This document shows, one piece after another, positions 8,642 to 17,746 of a DNA stretch of 64,000 nucleotides. Every line of letters begins with the position of its first letter. Positions within the stretch are counted from its first letter, which is position 1. This DNA comes from Planctomycetaceae bacterium (GTDB lineage Bacteria > Planctomycetota > Planctomycetia > Planctomycetales > Planctomycetaceae). Position numbers and translations under genes: made by a program. The DNA lies in assembly GCA_028284145.1 (NCBI GenBank), contig JANQSH010000205.1:61146-125145 (forward strand). The letters are read 5' to 3'. The notes below the pieces were generated by a model. The model ran no database searches. It had not been told where the DNA came from and saw only the letters and a program-made list of their open reading frames with translations.

Positions 8642-8812
8642 AACGTTTATGGCTTTGTGCGTCAAGTGCACCCTGGTATGCGGGAGATACGGATATCTGA
8701 ATTCAGATTGACCAGACGTAAGGAGTCTCACCACGCCCACCGTTCCGCTACGCTTTACTCGTGGCGTGCCACCCGATCCTTGCTGCCCTTCAACCACTCT
8801 ACAAAACTTTGC

Positions 8813-11530
8813 TTAGCGCCAGTTGAAGATGCGGAAGATTCCTTCCCGGTTGCTGATCTTCTCCGGCAACTCCATTAATTTTTCCCGGTAGATACTCAGC
8901 ACCACACCGCTGGCAAAAATCAGCACGCCACCCACCGCCAGGTAGACGCCCACAGCGACTTGCTGCATCCGCGCAAGTGAGGCGATGAGAATCACCAGGT
9001 AACAGGTGAGCGCACCGCCGCCGATCAAGGTTGTGTCGCGCACTTTCCAGATGTAACCAGTCGCAACCATAATGATCGTGATCGTCAGGATCGCGAAATC
9101 ATCAAATGTGGGCGCATCCTTCCTGATGAGGTAATGCACAAACACGGCAATGCCCAGTGGAACTGTGGTCAGCAGACTGCCAAACGCAATTCCAAAAATC
9201 GCAAGGTCGGAATGCGTCTCACCTTCCTCTTCGCGGAACCGGGAAATATGGCCGACCACCAGCAGAATTACGCCAACAACAACGGCGAAGATTTCCAGCT
9301 TCTGCCAGGCGCTGAGATCGATCTGTTTGACTAATGTCAGACAGACCAACCCACCAAGGCCAACAGACCAAACGGCATTGACCCGCCTCCAGACGATATG
9401 ATTCGGGATCAGAAGAATCGAAATACCCGCGACCGTCATTGTCAGGCAGAGTGCCATCAGTTTGGGGATGTCGAGCGTATCCAAAGTCAACGTGTGCAGG
9501 CCTTGCAACAAAGCCGCGACAAATGAAACCTGCATGATCATCAAGCCACATTGAAACGGCGCCAATCCACGTCCTCGTACAACCAGTTTTTTATCGCCAT
9601 CGCGCTGGAACAGGGTGACTGGTTCGAGACCGTAACCTCTCGCCACAACGAGGAAGACCATTCCCAGCACGGCAAACAGAACGATTTGGTATTCGGTCGC
9701 GATCCCGGCATATCCCATGAACTGCCACAACGCACCACAGGCGGTGATGCCCGCCAGGTAAACGTTACTTCCCCGGCGGCGGAAGATAGCAGCCAGTACA
9801 TAAAACAGGGTTGCTTCACTGAAAACCAGACCGAGGAACAGGTTCGTCGTGTCTTTGGCAATCGGCAGAAAGTCGACCAGATCTTCCAGACCGGCCAACA
9901 GAGTGTGAATCAGAATGATGGTCGTGGAAACCTGTGCGACCCAATGCAGTGGCCGTTCGGGACTATGCCCCCGCCACATGCGGGAGGCGATCAGATATGC
10001 GATTGGAATCAACATCAGCAGCGGCGCCTGATGGTACCATTCGGTCAATTCCCACATGCGCAGCAGACCTGCAGCTGCAACCAGCATCGCTCCAGCTGAG
10101 AAGAAGAAATAGACGGCCGAAATGACGGGTGTCTTGTGTCGGCAGAGCCAGGCCGAAATGCGATTGCAAACGCCCACCACGACCAACGCAATCACGAACA
10201 ACCAGTTGGTCTGGCAGGTCCATTCCAGTGTTTTGAAGACTTCTCCCGTAGCTCGCAAATGCAGTATGCCTCCCATCAGTACGGGGATTGCACTGAGGAC
10301 GACCGCCAGACGTGGAATGGTATTGGCCAGTCGCGGGCTGTCGGTCTTCAGAAAATGATCGACGAGATTGAACGTCAAGCCGGTGACACCCAGAACGAGA
10401 ATCGTCCATTCTGTTGACACTTCCAGGCCAATCAGCAGCGTTACTTCGGTCATCAGCAGGCTGAAACCGGCGAGATAGGCGTAGTAGCCGATCTTGCGAA
10501 CGATCATATCAGAGTAGAAGTAGGTATAGACAGCGGCCAGCCACATCCCGGCTGCAAGCAGATGGTTCTCCGTCAGTAATCCGGAGAACAGTTTCGCGGC
10601 AAAGAAATCGCGTTGCGGATCGACCACGCCAACGAACCAGTTCAATATCTGTGAGGCGAACAGGATGACGAGGGAAATCAGCATCTGCACATGGCCCGAC
10701 CAGAACAATGGCAGACCGAATCGACTCCTGGTGAAGAGAGGCGGTGGATCAGCCACACTATTGTCCGATGAGAACGCGCGCTCGGCGTGAATGGAAATGA
10801 TGCCGATGACCAGAAAAAAGAGCGAAATGCTGGTGGCATTCACTTCCCCCAAATCCGCCATCAGCAGCAATGCCGTCAGCGTAACACCACCTTCAACCGC
10901 GTAGAGAAACAGTGGGTCCTTCAAAAAGTAGACGGTCGCGATATAGATCGCGCAACAGACCAGCCCTCCAATCCACAGGCCGTTTTCCAGCGTGATCAGA
11001 TCCTGTGCGTGGTAAAACCACAGGTTGAGTGGCAGCACGACGCATCCGAGAAAGGTCAACGCCTGCCCTGCAACTTTGAAACGTGTCTTGAGTTCGACAA
11101 GCCAGCCTCCACCGAGAATGGCAAGTGACCCGATTCCCAGGCAGACGGCAATCGTCTTGGCATCTTTGAACAGGCCCAGACTGACGAGCCAGACAATCAA
11201 ACCGAGTACAGCCAACCCGCCACCAAAGAAGAGCATCCAGTGAATGGCCCGCGGGTCGAGCAATGCTTCAAGCATTCGTCGTGCAATCGAGGGGCGATCA
11301 ACAGGTTGTGCGTCTGATTTGGCTGACGGGGGATCGAGAAATTCGGTGATCTCCATCGCCAACTCATCGGGTGCACTGGCTGTGGAAGATGGGGATGCCA
11401 TCGATGTTGGCTCGCTCTTTCCGGGAATCTGGATTTCACGCCCGCACGAAGGGCATTCCGCGCGTGTTCCGGCAAAACTGTCGCGGGCTTGCAGCTTTCG
11501 ACCACAGATACACTGGACAGGAATTGGCAT
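8813..11530 (-). CDS. Large polytopic membrane protein with N-terminal zinc ribbon
   Basis: A 905-aa protein. Residues 1-40 form a zinc ribbon: Cys-Ile-Cys near residue 7 and 'CPSCGREIQIPG' near 27. A Ser/Pro-rich linker follows, and from about residue 95 to the end there are more than 20 hydrophobic segments with short loops, for example 'MLFFGGGLAVLGLIVWLV' and 'ISLFFLVIGIISIHA'. No transporter signature, catalytic motif or ATPase is visible. Function unknown; the zinc ribbon may be cytoplasmic and mediate interactions. It stands alone: convergent with the 141-aa gene and divergent from the ECF sigma gene, with a dispersed repeat copy upstream. Confidence 0.8.
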   Translation of the reverse strand: MPIPVQCICGRKLQARDSFAGTRAECPSCGREIQIPGKSEPTSMASPSSTASAPDELAMEITEFLDPPSAKSDAQPVDRPSIARRMLEALLDPRAIHWMLFFGGGLAVLGLIVWLVSLGLFKDAKTIAVCLGIGSLAILGGGWLVELKTRFKVAGQALTFLGCVVLPLNLWFYHAQDLITLENGLWIGGLVCCAIYIATVYFLKDPLFLYAVEGGVTLTALLLMADLGEVNATSISLFFLVIGIISIHAERAFSSDNSVADPPPLFTRSRFGLPLFWSGHVQMLISLVILFASQILNWFVGVVDPQRDFFAAKLFSGLLTENHLLAAGMWLAAVYTYFYSDMIVRKIGYYAYLAGFSLLMTEVTLLIGLEVSTEWTILVLGVTGLTFNLVDHFLKTDSPRLANTIPRLAVVLSAIPVLMGGILHLRATGEVFKTLEWTCQTNWLFVIALVVVGVCNRISAWLCRHKTPVISAVYFFFSAGAMLVAAAGLLRMWELTEWYHQAPLLMLIPIAYLIASRMWRGHSPERPLHWVAQVSTTIILIHTLLAGLEDLVDFLPIAKDTTNLFLGLVFSEATLFYVLAAIFRRRGSNVYLAGITACGALWQFMGYAGIATEYQIVLFAVLGMVFLVVARGYGLEPVTLFQRDGDKKLVVRGRGLAPFQCGLMIMQVSFVAALLQGLHTLTLDTLDIPKLMALCLTMTVAGISILLIPNHIVWRRVNAVWSVGLGGLVCLTLVKQIDLSAWQKLEIFAVVVGVILLVVGHISRFREEEGETHSDLAIFGIAFGSLLTTVPLGIAVFVHYLIRKDAPTFDDFAILTITIIMVATGYIWKVRDTTLIGGGALTCYLVILIASLARMQQVAVGVYLAVGGVLIFASGVVLSIYREKLMELPEKISNREGIFRIFNWR

Positions 11531-11570
11531 TTTTGAAACCTCATCGTGCTGTCTGATCGTTTGGCTGGTA

Positions 11571-11669
11571 GAGCAGTTTACCTTTTCGTGTAACGCTCCC
11601 CGGCTCGTGGGGGACCATGTTTACAGGCCGAATGACGTTCATCGCGGCATGGAAGAGTGTAATACGCTT
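11571..11669 (+). repeat. Dispersed ~100-bp intergenic repeat, copy 3
   Basis: Forward-oriented copy starting 'gagcagtttaccttttcgtg' and ending 'gagtgtaatacgctt'. It lies in the divergent promoter region between the large membrane protein and the ECF sigma gene. The central hairpin is degraded in this copy. Confidence 0.8.
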
Positions 11670-11930
11670 CAGAAAAACGACGTAACAAAATTTCACATCG
11701 TTGCACATTCCGGATTGCTGAGGCGGGAAATCCATGTCATTATGAAATGGTCAATACGATCGAACAGAAAATCTCTCAATCCATTTCAATCGTCAGGCCT
11801 GTTTTTGAATGTTGTTGCAAGGATGAACTTCCCATCGCAGGCCGTTTTCTGGAAACGTTATCCCGGCGACTTCCTTCTGGGCGAAATGAAACGGGTGATA
11901 TAACGATCATCAGGATTCAATCTGACGAAA

Positions 11931-12611
11931 ATGATGGCTAACGATCAACCCTCGGACAAAAATCAACCTCCCCATTCAGACAGTGCAACCGGGCAAAGTG
12001 GTCTACTGCAGGAATTATTGGCCCAGGCTCGTGACGGCGATGACAGCGCTCGCGACGAACTCTTTCGCAAATGCCGGTCCTACATCAATCTCGTGGCACG
12101 GGCCCAGGTCGAAACCTGGCTGCAGGCGAAGGTTGATGCCTCCGACCTCGTGCAGCAAACGATGATGGACGCGCATCAGGGGTTTGCGAATTTTCGCGGC
12201 AACACCGAGGGTGAATGGCGGGCCTGGTTGCGGCGGATTCTCGACAACAACACGTTCGATTTTGTTCGACAGTTCAAGGGAACAGAAAAACGACAGATCA
12301 ACAAAGAATTCCGGTTTCAAATGCCCAAAGCGGACGACAGCGAATCGCCCCGCTACGAGCCGAGTGCCAATGTCGAATCGCCCAGCCAGTTCGTGCTGCG
12401 GCAGGAACAGGAAATTCTGATTGCCGATGCGATCGGGCAACTCGATGAAGATTATCAGGAAGTGATTCTGCTGCGAAATCTGCAGCGTCTCAGTTTCAAT
12501 GACATTGCCGAGAGAATGGGCCGATCTCGACCAGCCGTGCAGATGCTATGGATGCGAGCCGTCAAGAAGTTGCAGGAAGTGATGACCAATGGGGAATCGG
12601 CGGATGACTGA
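11931..12611 (+). CDS. ECF-type RNA polymerase sigma factor (planctomycete type)
   Basis: A 226-aa sigma-70 family protein with region 2 at about residues 30-100 ('ASDLVQQTMMDAHQGFANF', 'EWRAWLRRILDNNTFDFVR') and region 4 at about 165-220 ('YQEVILLRNLQRLSFNDIA', 'MGRSRPAVQMLWMRAVKKL'). The acidic, hydrophilic N-terminal 25 residues are extra. The end overlaps the start of a membrane Ser/Thr kinase by 8 nt; this pairing is a known planctomycete arrangement in which the kinase is thought to control the sigma factor. No anti-sigma gene is adjacent. ATG at 11931 or 11934. Confidence 0.92.
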   Translation: MMANDQPSDKNQPPHSDSATGQSGLLQELLAQARDGDDSARDELFRKCRSYINLVARAQVETWLQAKVDASDLVQQTMMDAHQGFANFRGNTEGEWRAWLRRILDNNTFDFVRQFKGTEKRQINKEFRFQMPKADDSESPRYEPSANVESPSQFVLRQEQEILIADAIGQLDEDYQEVILLRNLQRLSFNDIAERMGRSRPAVQMLWMRAVKKLQEVMTNGESADD

Positions 12612-14319
12612 TGCCGCGAAAATATCCGAAGAGTCATCGGGTGATCCTGAAATGTCCTCTGACGATTCTCTTGCGTACGAACTGCTGGAACAATACACCG
12701 ACCTGCTACACAGGGGAGACCTCGCTGCGTGCGATCAATTGATGGCCGACAACCCCGAACTGGCCAGTGTGATGAAATGCCTGGCTGGGTTGGATCGCCT
12801 GGCGGGTGATGAGTTGCCGTCGATGGTTACGCATCAGACAGGTGATGAGTTCGGCAACCCGCAAACCATGACGAGGTTTGATGAACCGATTGAATTTGGC
12901 GGCTTTGAATTACTGGAGGAACTTGGTCGCGGAGGAATGGGGATTGTCTTCCGCGCAAGACAGAAAGATCTGGATCGCATTGTCGCGTTAAAAATGATTC
13001 TGGCCAACCAGTTCGCGACTGACGAGGAAGTGCATCGCTTTCATACCGAAGCCCGGGCCGCAGGATCATTGCGACATCCGCATATCGTCGGCATTCACGA
13101 AGTGGGGGCCCATCTGGGACAGCATTACTTCACAATGGATTTCATTGAGGGACAATCGCTGGCGGAGTTGTCTGCACAGTCTTTTCATCACTCGGCGTCG
13201 TTACAGGATGATCATAAATCGCAACCGCTGAAGTCTTTTGATGTCGACCGCATCGCGCGATGCATGCGGGATATTGCACAAGCCGTCAATTTTCTGCACG
13301 ACAACGACATTATCCATCGCGATCTCAAACCAGCGAATATTCTCGTCGACACGGAAGGCCGTCCACACGTTACCGACTTTGGGTTGGCCAAGGTCCTCGC
13401 AGGCGGGGAAGATCACACGCGCTCGGGTCAGATACTCGGCACACCAAGTTTCATGGCACCAGAGCAGGCTGCCGGACGCGCCGGGACGGTGACCTCGGGC
13501 AGCGACATCTACAGTTTGGGTGCGATTCTTTATGAACTGCTGACAGGTCGCCCGCCGTTTCGTGAGGAAACACCGCTGGACACGCTGGTGCAAGTTCTCG
13601 AAGGCGAACCGATGTTGCCCAGCCATCGCAACCGGCAGGTTCCACCGGAACTCGAGTTGATCTGTATGAAGTGTCTGGAGAAAGACCTGGCTCGTCGTTA
13701 CGCTACAGCAGAAGAACTGGCGAATGATCTTGAGCGGTTCCTGAAGCGAGAGCCGATTGCGGCTCGACCTTCGGGCCTCATTCAGAAATTTCGGCGTTGG
13801 GGCAGACGCGAACCGGCATTGGTCACACATCTGGCAAGTTTGGGCGTAGCGGCGACGGTTGTGCACTTATCGTATCTGGCATCGACTGTGAAATCAGAAT
13901 TCCACGCGCCGATCATGTCACTGATTCTGAGCTGGGCTGCGTGTTCGGTGCTGTTCCAGAAACTGATGAACCGTGAATCTCTCGCGACTGCAATTCGCCC
14001 CATCTGGTCCGGTGTCGATGTTGCCTTCCTGACAGCTGTGTTGTATCTCGCTGATGAACCGCTCGGCCCGCCATCGATTGGTTATCCGATGTTGATCATC
14101 GCATCGGGTCTGTTTTTTCGTGTGCGCGTGGTCTGGTTCACTACAGCCGTCGCGTTGATTGGGTATGTCTACCTTGTCATCCATCGCCCTGATGACAACG
14201 TGCCGATACATTACCCGTACATTTACGGGGGCGTACTGGCGATTGTCGGTCTGGTGATTGGCTATCAGGTGTATCGTGTTCGGGCCTTGAGCCAGTATTA
14301 CGAAAACCGGCAACTCTGA
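12604..14319 (+). CDS. Membrane Ser/Thr protein kinase (Hanks type)
   Basis: A 571-aa protein translated from an ATG that overlaps the sigma-factor stop (an upstream in-frame ATG at 12589 is less likely). After an acidic N-terminus the kinase domain spans about residues 95-390: glycine loop 'LGRGGMGIVFRA', catalytic Lys in 'IVALKMI', 'IIHRDLKPANILV', the DFG motif in 'HVTDFGLAKV', and 'GTPSFMAPEQA'. The last ~160 residues are hydrophobic with about five or six membrane segments ('VAFLTAVLYLADEPLG', 'PYIYGGVLAIVGLVIGYQV'). There is no PASTA or sensor domain outside the membrane, so any signal would be sensed in the bilayer or cytosol. Confidence 0.93.
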   Translation: MTDAAKISEESSGDPEMSSDDSLAYELLEQYTDLLHRGDLAACDQLMADNPELASVMKCLAGLDRLAGDELPSMVTHQTGDEFGNPQTMTRFDEPIEFGGFELLEELGRGGMGIVFRARQKDLDRIVALKMILANQFATDEEVHRFHTEARAAGSLRHPHIVGIHEVGAHLGQHYFTMDFIEGQSLAELSAQSFHHSASLQDDHKSQPLKSFDVDRIARCMRDIAQAVNFLHDNDIIHRDLKPANILVDTEGRPHVTDFGLAKVLAGGEDHTRSGQILGTPSFMAPEQAAGRAGTVTSGSDIYSLGAILYELLTGRPPFREETPLDTLVQVLEGEPMLPSHRNRQVPPELELICMKCLEKDLARRYATAEELANDLERFLKREPIAARPSGLIQKFRRWGRREPALVTHLASLGVAATVVHLSYLASTVKSEFHAPIMSLILSWAACSVLFQKLMNRESLATAIRPIWSGVDVAFLTAVLYLADEPLGPPSIGYPMLIIASGLFFRVRVVWFTTAVALIGYVYLVIHRPDDNVPIHYPYIYGGVLAIVGLVIGYQVYRVRALSQYYENRQL

Positions 14320-14592
14320 TGGTGCCGAAGCGATCGCAGTGATGCAGCTTGCCGAACGGCCCGCATAACCGGACCATCTTAATGCTGAACCGTCAGAATC
14401 GGCACGACCGGGCATGTTTCAATTTGACCACGTGCTCACGCGACCTAGGTTTGGACTGTCACACTTGGACTGTTTGCCCTCGGCGTGTTTCGCGCGATCG
14501 CAACTGTCCCGTCTTTCTGCCAGCAAGGTAATGTCGCTGCGCTGGTGTGACAGTTCTGAAATGCCGACGAAAAGACTACGACGGGCTGAATT

Positions 14593-15207
14593 ATGTTTCC
14601 ATCGCTCACGCAATACTCCGAACGCCAGACCAAAGCCGCTCTCCGAGTGCTGGATACGCTCGACCGGATCGACGAACGCACAGGGCGGGTGTACGAGAAA
14701 CAGCGCAAACATCGCCGGAACAACTTTCGCGGCCAGGTTGGATTGTATCTCGATGATGCCCAGACGCTGGAAGAGATCGACGAGGGAAACGTGTTGATTG
14801 TCTGGGCCCGGGCCATTTCCCAAAGTGGACTTTCCTTTATCGCACCGGATCGCGTGACTGAACAACGTTGCCTGCTGGGAATCTCGATGCCAGATGGTGC
14901 CCGAACATGGTTTCGCTCCGTCGTCGTGCGGGCCCGGGATACCAACGACGAAGGATTCTGGGAACATGGTGTGGCATTTGAAGGCCGTATGTTGACGGCT
15001 GAAGAAGCCACCGCGAAAGCTGCCGAAGAAGAACAACAGGCCAAAGAGGAAAAATCCAAACGAGCGGCAGAGCAGGCCGCTTCCGAGCAGGCAGCGAAAG
15101 AGGCTGAAGAGGATTCTTCGAACAAACCCACCGAGAGCGGAAATGACGAACCCGCACTCGAAAGCGATTCAAGTGAGACATCTGAACCGGAAACCGCGAA
15201 CGTCTGA
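14593..15207 (+). CDS. PilZ-like protein with acidic coiled-coil tail
   Basis: A 204-aa protein. Residues about 35-138 look PilZ-like: an 'RRNNFRG' (RxxxR) element, then 'ARAISQSGLSFIAP', where the usual D/N of the DxSxxG motif is replaced, then strands 'GISMPDGARTWFRSVVVRA' and 'EHGVAFEG'. PilZ domains bind cyclic di-GMP, but the altered second motif makes binding uncertain. The tail from about residue 140 is an Ala/Glu/Lys-rich helix ending in Ser/Glu-rich sequence. It precedes yggS by 37 bases on the same strand. Confidence 0.6.
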   Translation: MFPSLTQYSERQTKAALRVLDTLDRIDERTGRVYEKQRKHRRNNFRGQVGLYLDDAQTLEEIDEGNVLIVWARAISQSGLSFIAPDRVTEQRCLLGISMPDGARTWFRSVVVRARDTNDEGFWEHGVAFEGRMLTAEEATAKAAEEEQQAKEEKSKRAAEQAASEQAAKEAEEDSSNKPTESGNDEPALESDSSETSEPETANV

Positions 15208-15244
15208 ATTGCCGATTTGTTTGGCTCCGGTATAAAATGCCGGG

Positions 15245-15946
15245 ATGTCCCACATCACCGGAAATCTGGAACGCATTCGAGAACAGATTGCAGAAGCCGC
15301 ATCAAAAAGCGGACGCGATGCAGACGAAATTTCTCTCGTCGCTGTGACGAAATACGCACGGCTTGATTTCGTGCGTGAGTTGATCGAATTGAATATCGTC
15401 GATCTGGGTGAAGCACGACCGCAACAACTGCAGGAACGCGCTCCCCGTTTTCCTCACAACATTCGCTGGCATTTGATCGGCCATTTGCAACGCAACAAAG
15501 CTCGTCGCATTCTACCACTCACATCGCTCATTCATTCCGTCGATACGACCAACCTGCTGGCAACGATTGACCGAATCGCGGGCGACTATTTCGAAGAGTA
15601 TCAAGAACCATTCTGCCCCTGTGTCCTGTTGCAGGTGAATGTCTCCGGTGAAGGGGCGAAACAGGGATTTACACCTGACGAACTGCTTCAACTTTGGCCT
15701 GAATTATCGTGCGCGGAGTTCGTGCAAATCTGTGGCTTGATGACAATGGCTCCACGCGTTGATGACGTGGAGGAAACCCGACCCATCTTTGCCGGTTTGC
15801 GGGAATTGCGGGATCAACTCGCAGCGAAATATGATGCGGAGCTGCCGGAATTGTCGATGGGAATGAGCCGTGATTTTGAAGTGGCAATTGAGGAAGGTGC
15901 GACAATCATCCGAATCGGCAGCCGCTTGTTTTCAGAGCCGGCATGA
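15245..15946 (+). CDS. YggS-family pyridoxal-phosphate homeostasis protein
   Basis: A 233-aa alanine-racemase-like (fold-type III) PLP-binding protein that buffers PLP levels and is not a known enzyme. The PLP lysine is in 'SLVAVTKYA' (about residue 37). 'IRWHLIGHLQRNKARRIL' is the conserved 'hfIGxLQxNK' signature, and 'LSMGMSRDFEVAIEEGATIIRIGSRLF' (in two parts) closes the barrel. The usual 'GENRVQ' reads 'GEARPQQL' here. In many genomes this family sits next to proC; here proC is about 14 kb away. The start ATG at 15245 is clear. Confidence 0.92.
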   Translation: MSHITGNLERIREQIAEAASKSGRDADEISLVAVTKYARLDFVRELIELNIVDLGEARPQQLQERAPRFPHNIRWHLIGHLQRNKARRILPLTSLIHSVDTTNLLATIDRIAGDYFEEYQEPFCPCVLLQVNVSGEGAKQGFTPDELLQLWPELSCAEFVQICGLMTMAPRVDDVEETRPIFAGLRELRDQLAAKYDAELPELSMGMSRDFEVAIEEGATIIRIGSRLFSEPA

Positions 15947-15947
15947 T

Positions 15948-15972
15948 CCCGTTTCCGAAGACCGGAAACGGG
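15948..15972 (+). terminator. Hairpin directly after yggS, possible weak terminator
   Basis: A perfect 10-bp stem, cccgtttccg/cggaaacggg, with a 5-base loop begins two bases after the yggS stop. No T-run follows on either strand, so it may stabilise the 3' end rather than terminate. Confidence 0.4.
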
Positions 15973-16045
15973 CGACCTGCTGCTCCTTTCATTATAGCGG
16001 TATCGATGTGAGACAACGGAAGTGGGAGAGAACCTGCTTCAACAA

Positions 16046-16264
16046 TCAGGGAGTCTCAGGCGTCAGTCCCGCGTCCGCTTCCTCTTCGATCACCGGGATT
16101 TCCCGCGGAAACTCCTGAACAACAGCATCTTTCTCGAACAACCTCAGAGCGTAAACGATCGCGGTAAACACGAAGATCGTCGCCATGCCATAGACCAGCC
16201 AACGGATTCCTTTTTCGACTGTCTTGTCGTTCCAGTCTGACTGATTCTGCTGTGCCTGTGACAT
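16046..16264 (-). CDS. Small single-span membrane protein
   Basis: A 72-aa protein from ATG 16262-16264: hydrophilic N-terminus 'MSQAQQNQSDWNDKTVEKG', one membrane helix 'WLVYGMATIFVFTAIVYAL', then an acidic tail ending 'GLTPETP'. An AGGTG site precedes the start; the longer open frame to 16414 lacks support. It is convergent with yggS. No recognised family; the topology suggests a small inner-membrane protein or subunit. Confidence 0.6.
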   Translation of the reverse strand: MSQAQQNQSDWNDKTVEKGIRWLVYGMATIFVFTAIVYALRLFEKDAVVQEFPREIPVIEEEADAGLTPETP

Positions 16265-16662
16265 GGTTTCACCTGATAAGTGGATGTCGTCGGGGACAAC
16301 GTGACTTCGGGAGGACGAAGGTCGTTGCCTGCGAACGGGGCGATGTTCGTATTGAGGAAGGTTGTCGTGTGTTTCCGATTCGCAGTTCTCATGCCGTGTG
16401 CAATCGATTCTCACTTTTCCCTGACGGATAGCGCGAATAAGTACTTATGAAAGCGGACGTTGCCAATTCATTGCGTCATTGCTTTTGTTGTGTGCCGGTT
16501 GTAACGCATTGTTGCAATCGCGGCACATCTTCCGGAGAATGTGGCGTTGGGGCGACACATTTTTCCAACTGCGTCAGAAAATCCGGTCCGATGACCAGCC
16601 TGCGGTGTTCGATCGTTATCGCCAAAGAACCGTTTTGCATTGCAACCTCAAGAGATTTTTTC

Positions 16663-17421
16663 ATGTTCATCGTACCCAAACATTCTGTACGACTGTTGTG
16701 CCTGCTGATGCCCTTTCTCGCGATCAGTCTGATCGCCGCCAACATATCGACACTGGACACGGCAAAATCGCGTCAGCGACAGAAAGAAGAGTTGACCGAA
16801 TTCAACTCTCTGATTGGCGGCTGGCGTGGCGTCGGCATGGTGAAACGCAATTCTTCCCGCGGTGCATGGCGGGAAACGGCCGACTGGGTTTGGGAATTTC
16901 GCGATGACAAAGTGGCGGTACGCTGCGTGATTGAGAAGGGGAAAGTTCTCAAGGCGGGTACGATTACATTCAACCCGTCCACTGAAAAGTTGAAGCTGCT
17001 CGCCGACTTTTCCGAAGGTCAATCGGGCATTTTCACCGGGCAATGGAATAATAACAAACTCATTCTGCTGGCGGAGAACACAGATAACCAGACGCCGTTG
17101 GACGTTCAGCGTGTGACAATCACCCGGCTCAACGACAAACGAACGCTGATGTTGTTTGAGCGACGCCCGCCGGGGCAAACACAATACTCGCGAATTGTCG
17201 AAGTCGGTTACACCAGAGAGGGAGTCCGTTTGGCATACGAAGGAGCGAGTGACCCCATCTGCATTGTGACCGGGGGAAAAGGAACGATGCGTGTCAGCTA
17301 TCAGGGGAAAGATTATTACGTCTGTTGCACCGGATGCAAACAGGCGTTTGATGATGACCCTGCCGGCATTATCGCAGAGTATCAGGCGAGCCTGAAAAAA
17401 GCGAAAGATTCGCCGAAATGA
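16663..17421 (+). CDS. Secreted or anchored protein with C-terminal YHS/TRASH-like metal motif
   Basis: A 252-aa protein from ATG 16663. 'SVRLLCLLMPFLAISLIAA' is a signal peptide or anchor. The middle (residues ~40-190) looks like a beta-rich domain ('GWRGVGMVKRNSSRGAWRE', 'WVWEFRDDKVAVRCVIEKG', 'RRPPGQTQYSRIVEVGYTR'). The C-terminus has 'DPICIVTGGKGT', then 'YYVCCTGCKQAFDDDP', a YHS/TRASH-type pattern in which Cys residues bind a metal. A role in metal sensing or handling in the envelope is inferred only from this motif. The frame is open upstream to 16447, but I see no start site there. Confidence 0.75.
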   Translation: MFIVPKHSVRLLCLLMPFLAISLIAANISTLDTAKSRQRQKEELTEFNSLIGGWRGVGMVKRNSSRGAWRETADWVWEFRDDKVAVRCVIEKGKVLKAGTITFNPSTEKLKLLADFSEGQSGIFTGQWNNNKLILLAENTDNQTPLDVQRVTITRLNDKRTLMLFERRPPGQTQYSRIVEVGYTREGVRLAYEGASDPICIVTGGKGTMRVSYQGKDYYVCCTGCKQAFDDDPAGIIAEYQASLKKAKDSPK

Positions 17422-17482
17422 TCCGGAGCGTTTTTTCAAAGAACCTCTGGTTTTTCCGAGGGATTTGCGACGTTACTCCCTC

Positions 17483-17511
17483 TTGACACAAATCGGAGGG
17501 CGTCCTAAATT
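17483..17511 (+). promoter_or_regulatory. Sigma-70-type promoter upstream of the DegT gene
   Basis: TTGACA at 17483-17488, a 17-base spacer and TAAATT at 17506-17511. Transcription would start near 17518, leaving a leader of about 230 nt before the ATG at 17747. No known riboswitch consensus is recognised in the leader. The rest of the 17422-17746 gap shows nothing else. Confidence 0.65.
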
Positions 17512-17746
17512 ACGCTTCCTCTCACCTGAGCGTATCGGAGCCTGTGAGGACGCTGGCTGACCTGTTTTCGCGGGGCTGTCCGGTCTCACATAATGAGTCC
17601 CTGCAGCCGATGCGAATCAGTTCACACCTGTAATTGACACCCACTCAAATCGAGCTTTTCTTCACCCCGGGCAGTTCCCGATGGTTGTTGTATTGCGGGT
17701 TCGATTGAGTCCCCCGACAAAACGTTGTCCGCGAATGGAGTCGCAG

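Noticed and set aside
8700..8812. Possible insertion-sequence end near 'cacgcc...ggcgtg'
   Set aside because: Only a short imperfect inverted repeat with no second end, no transposase and no duplication.
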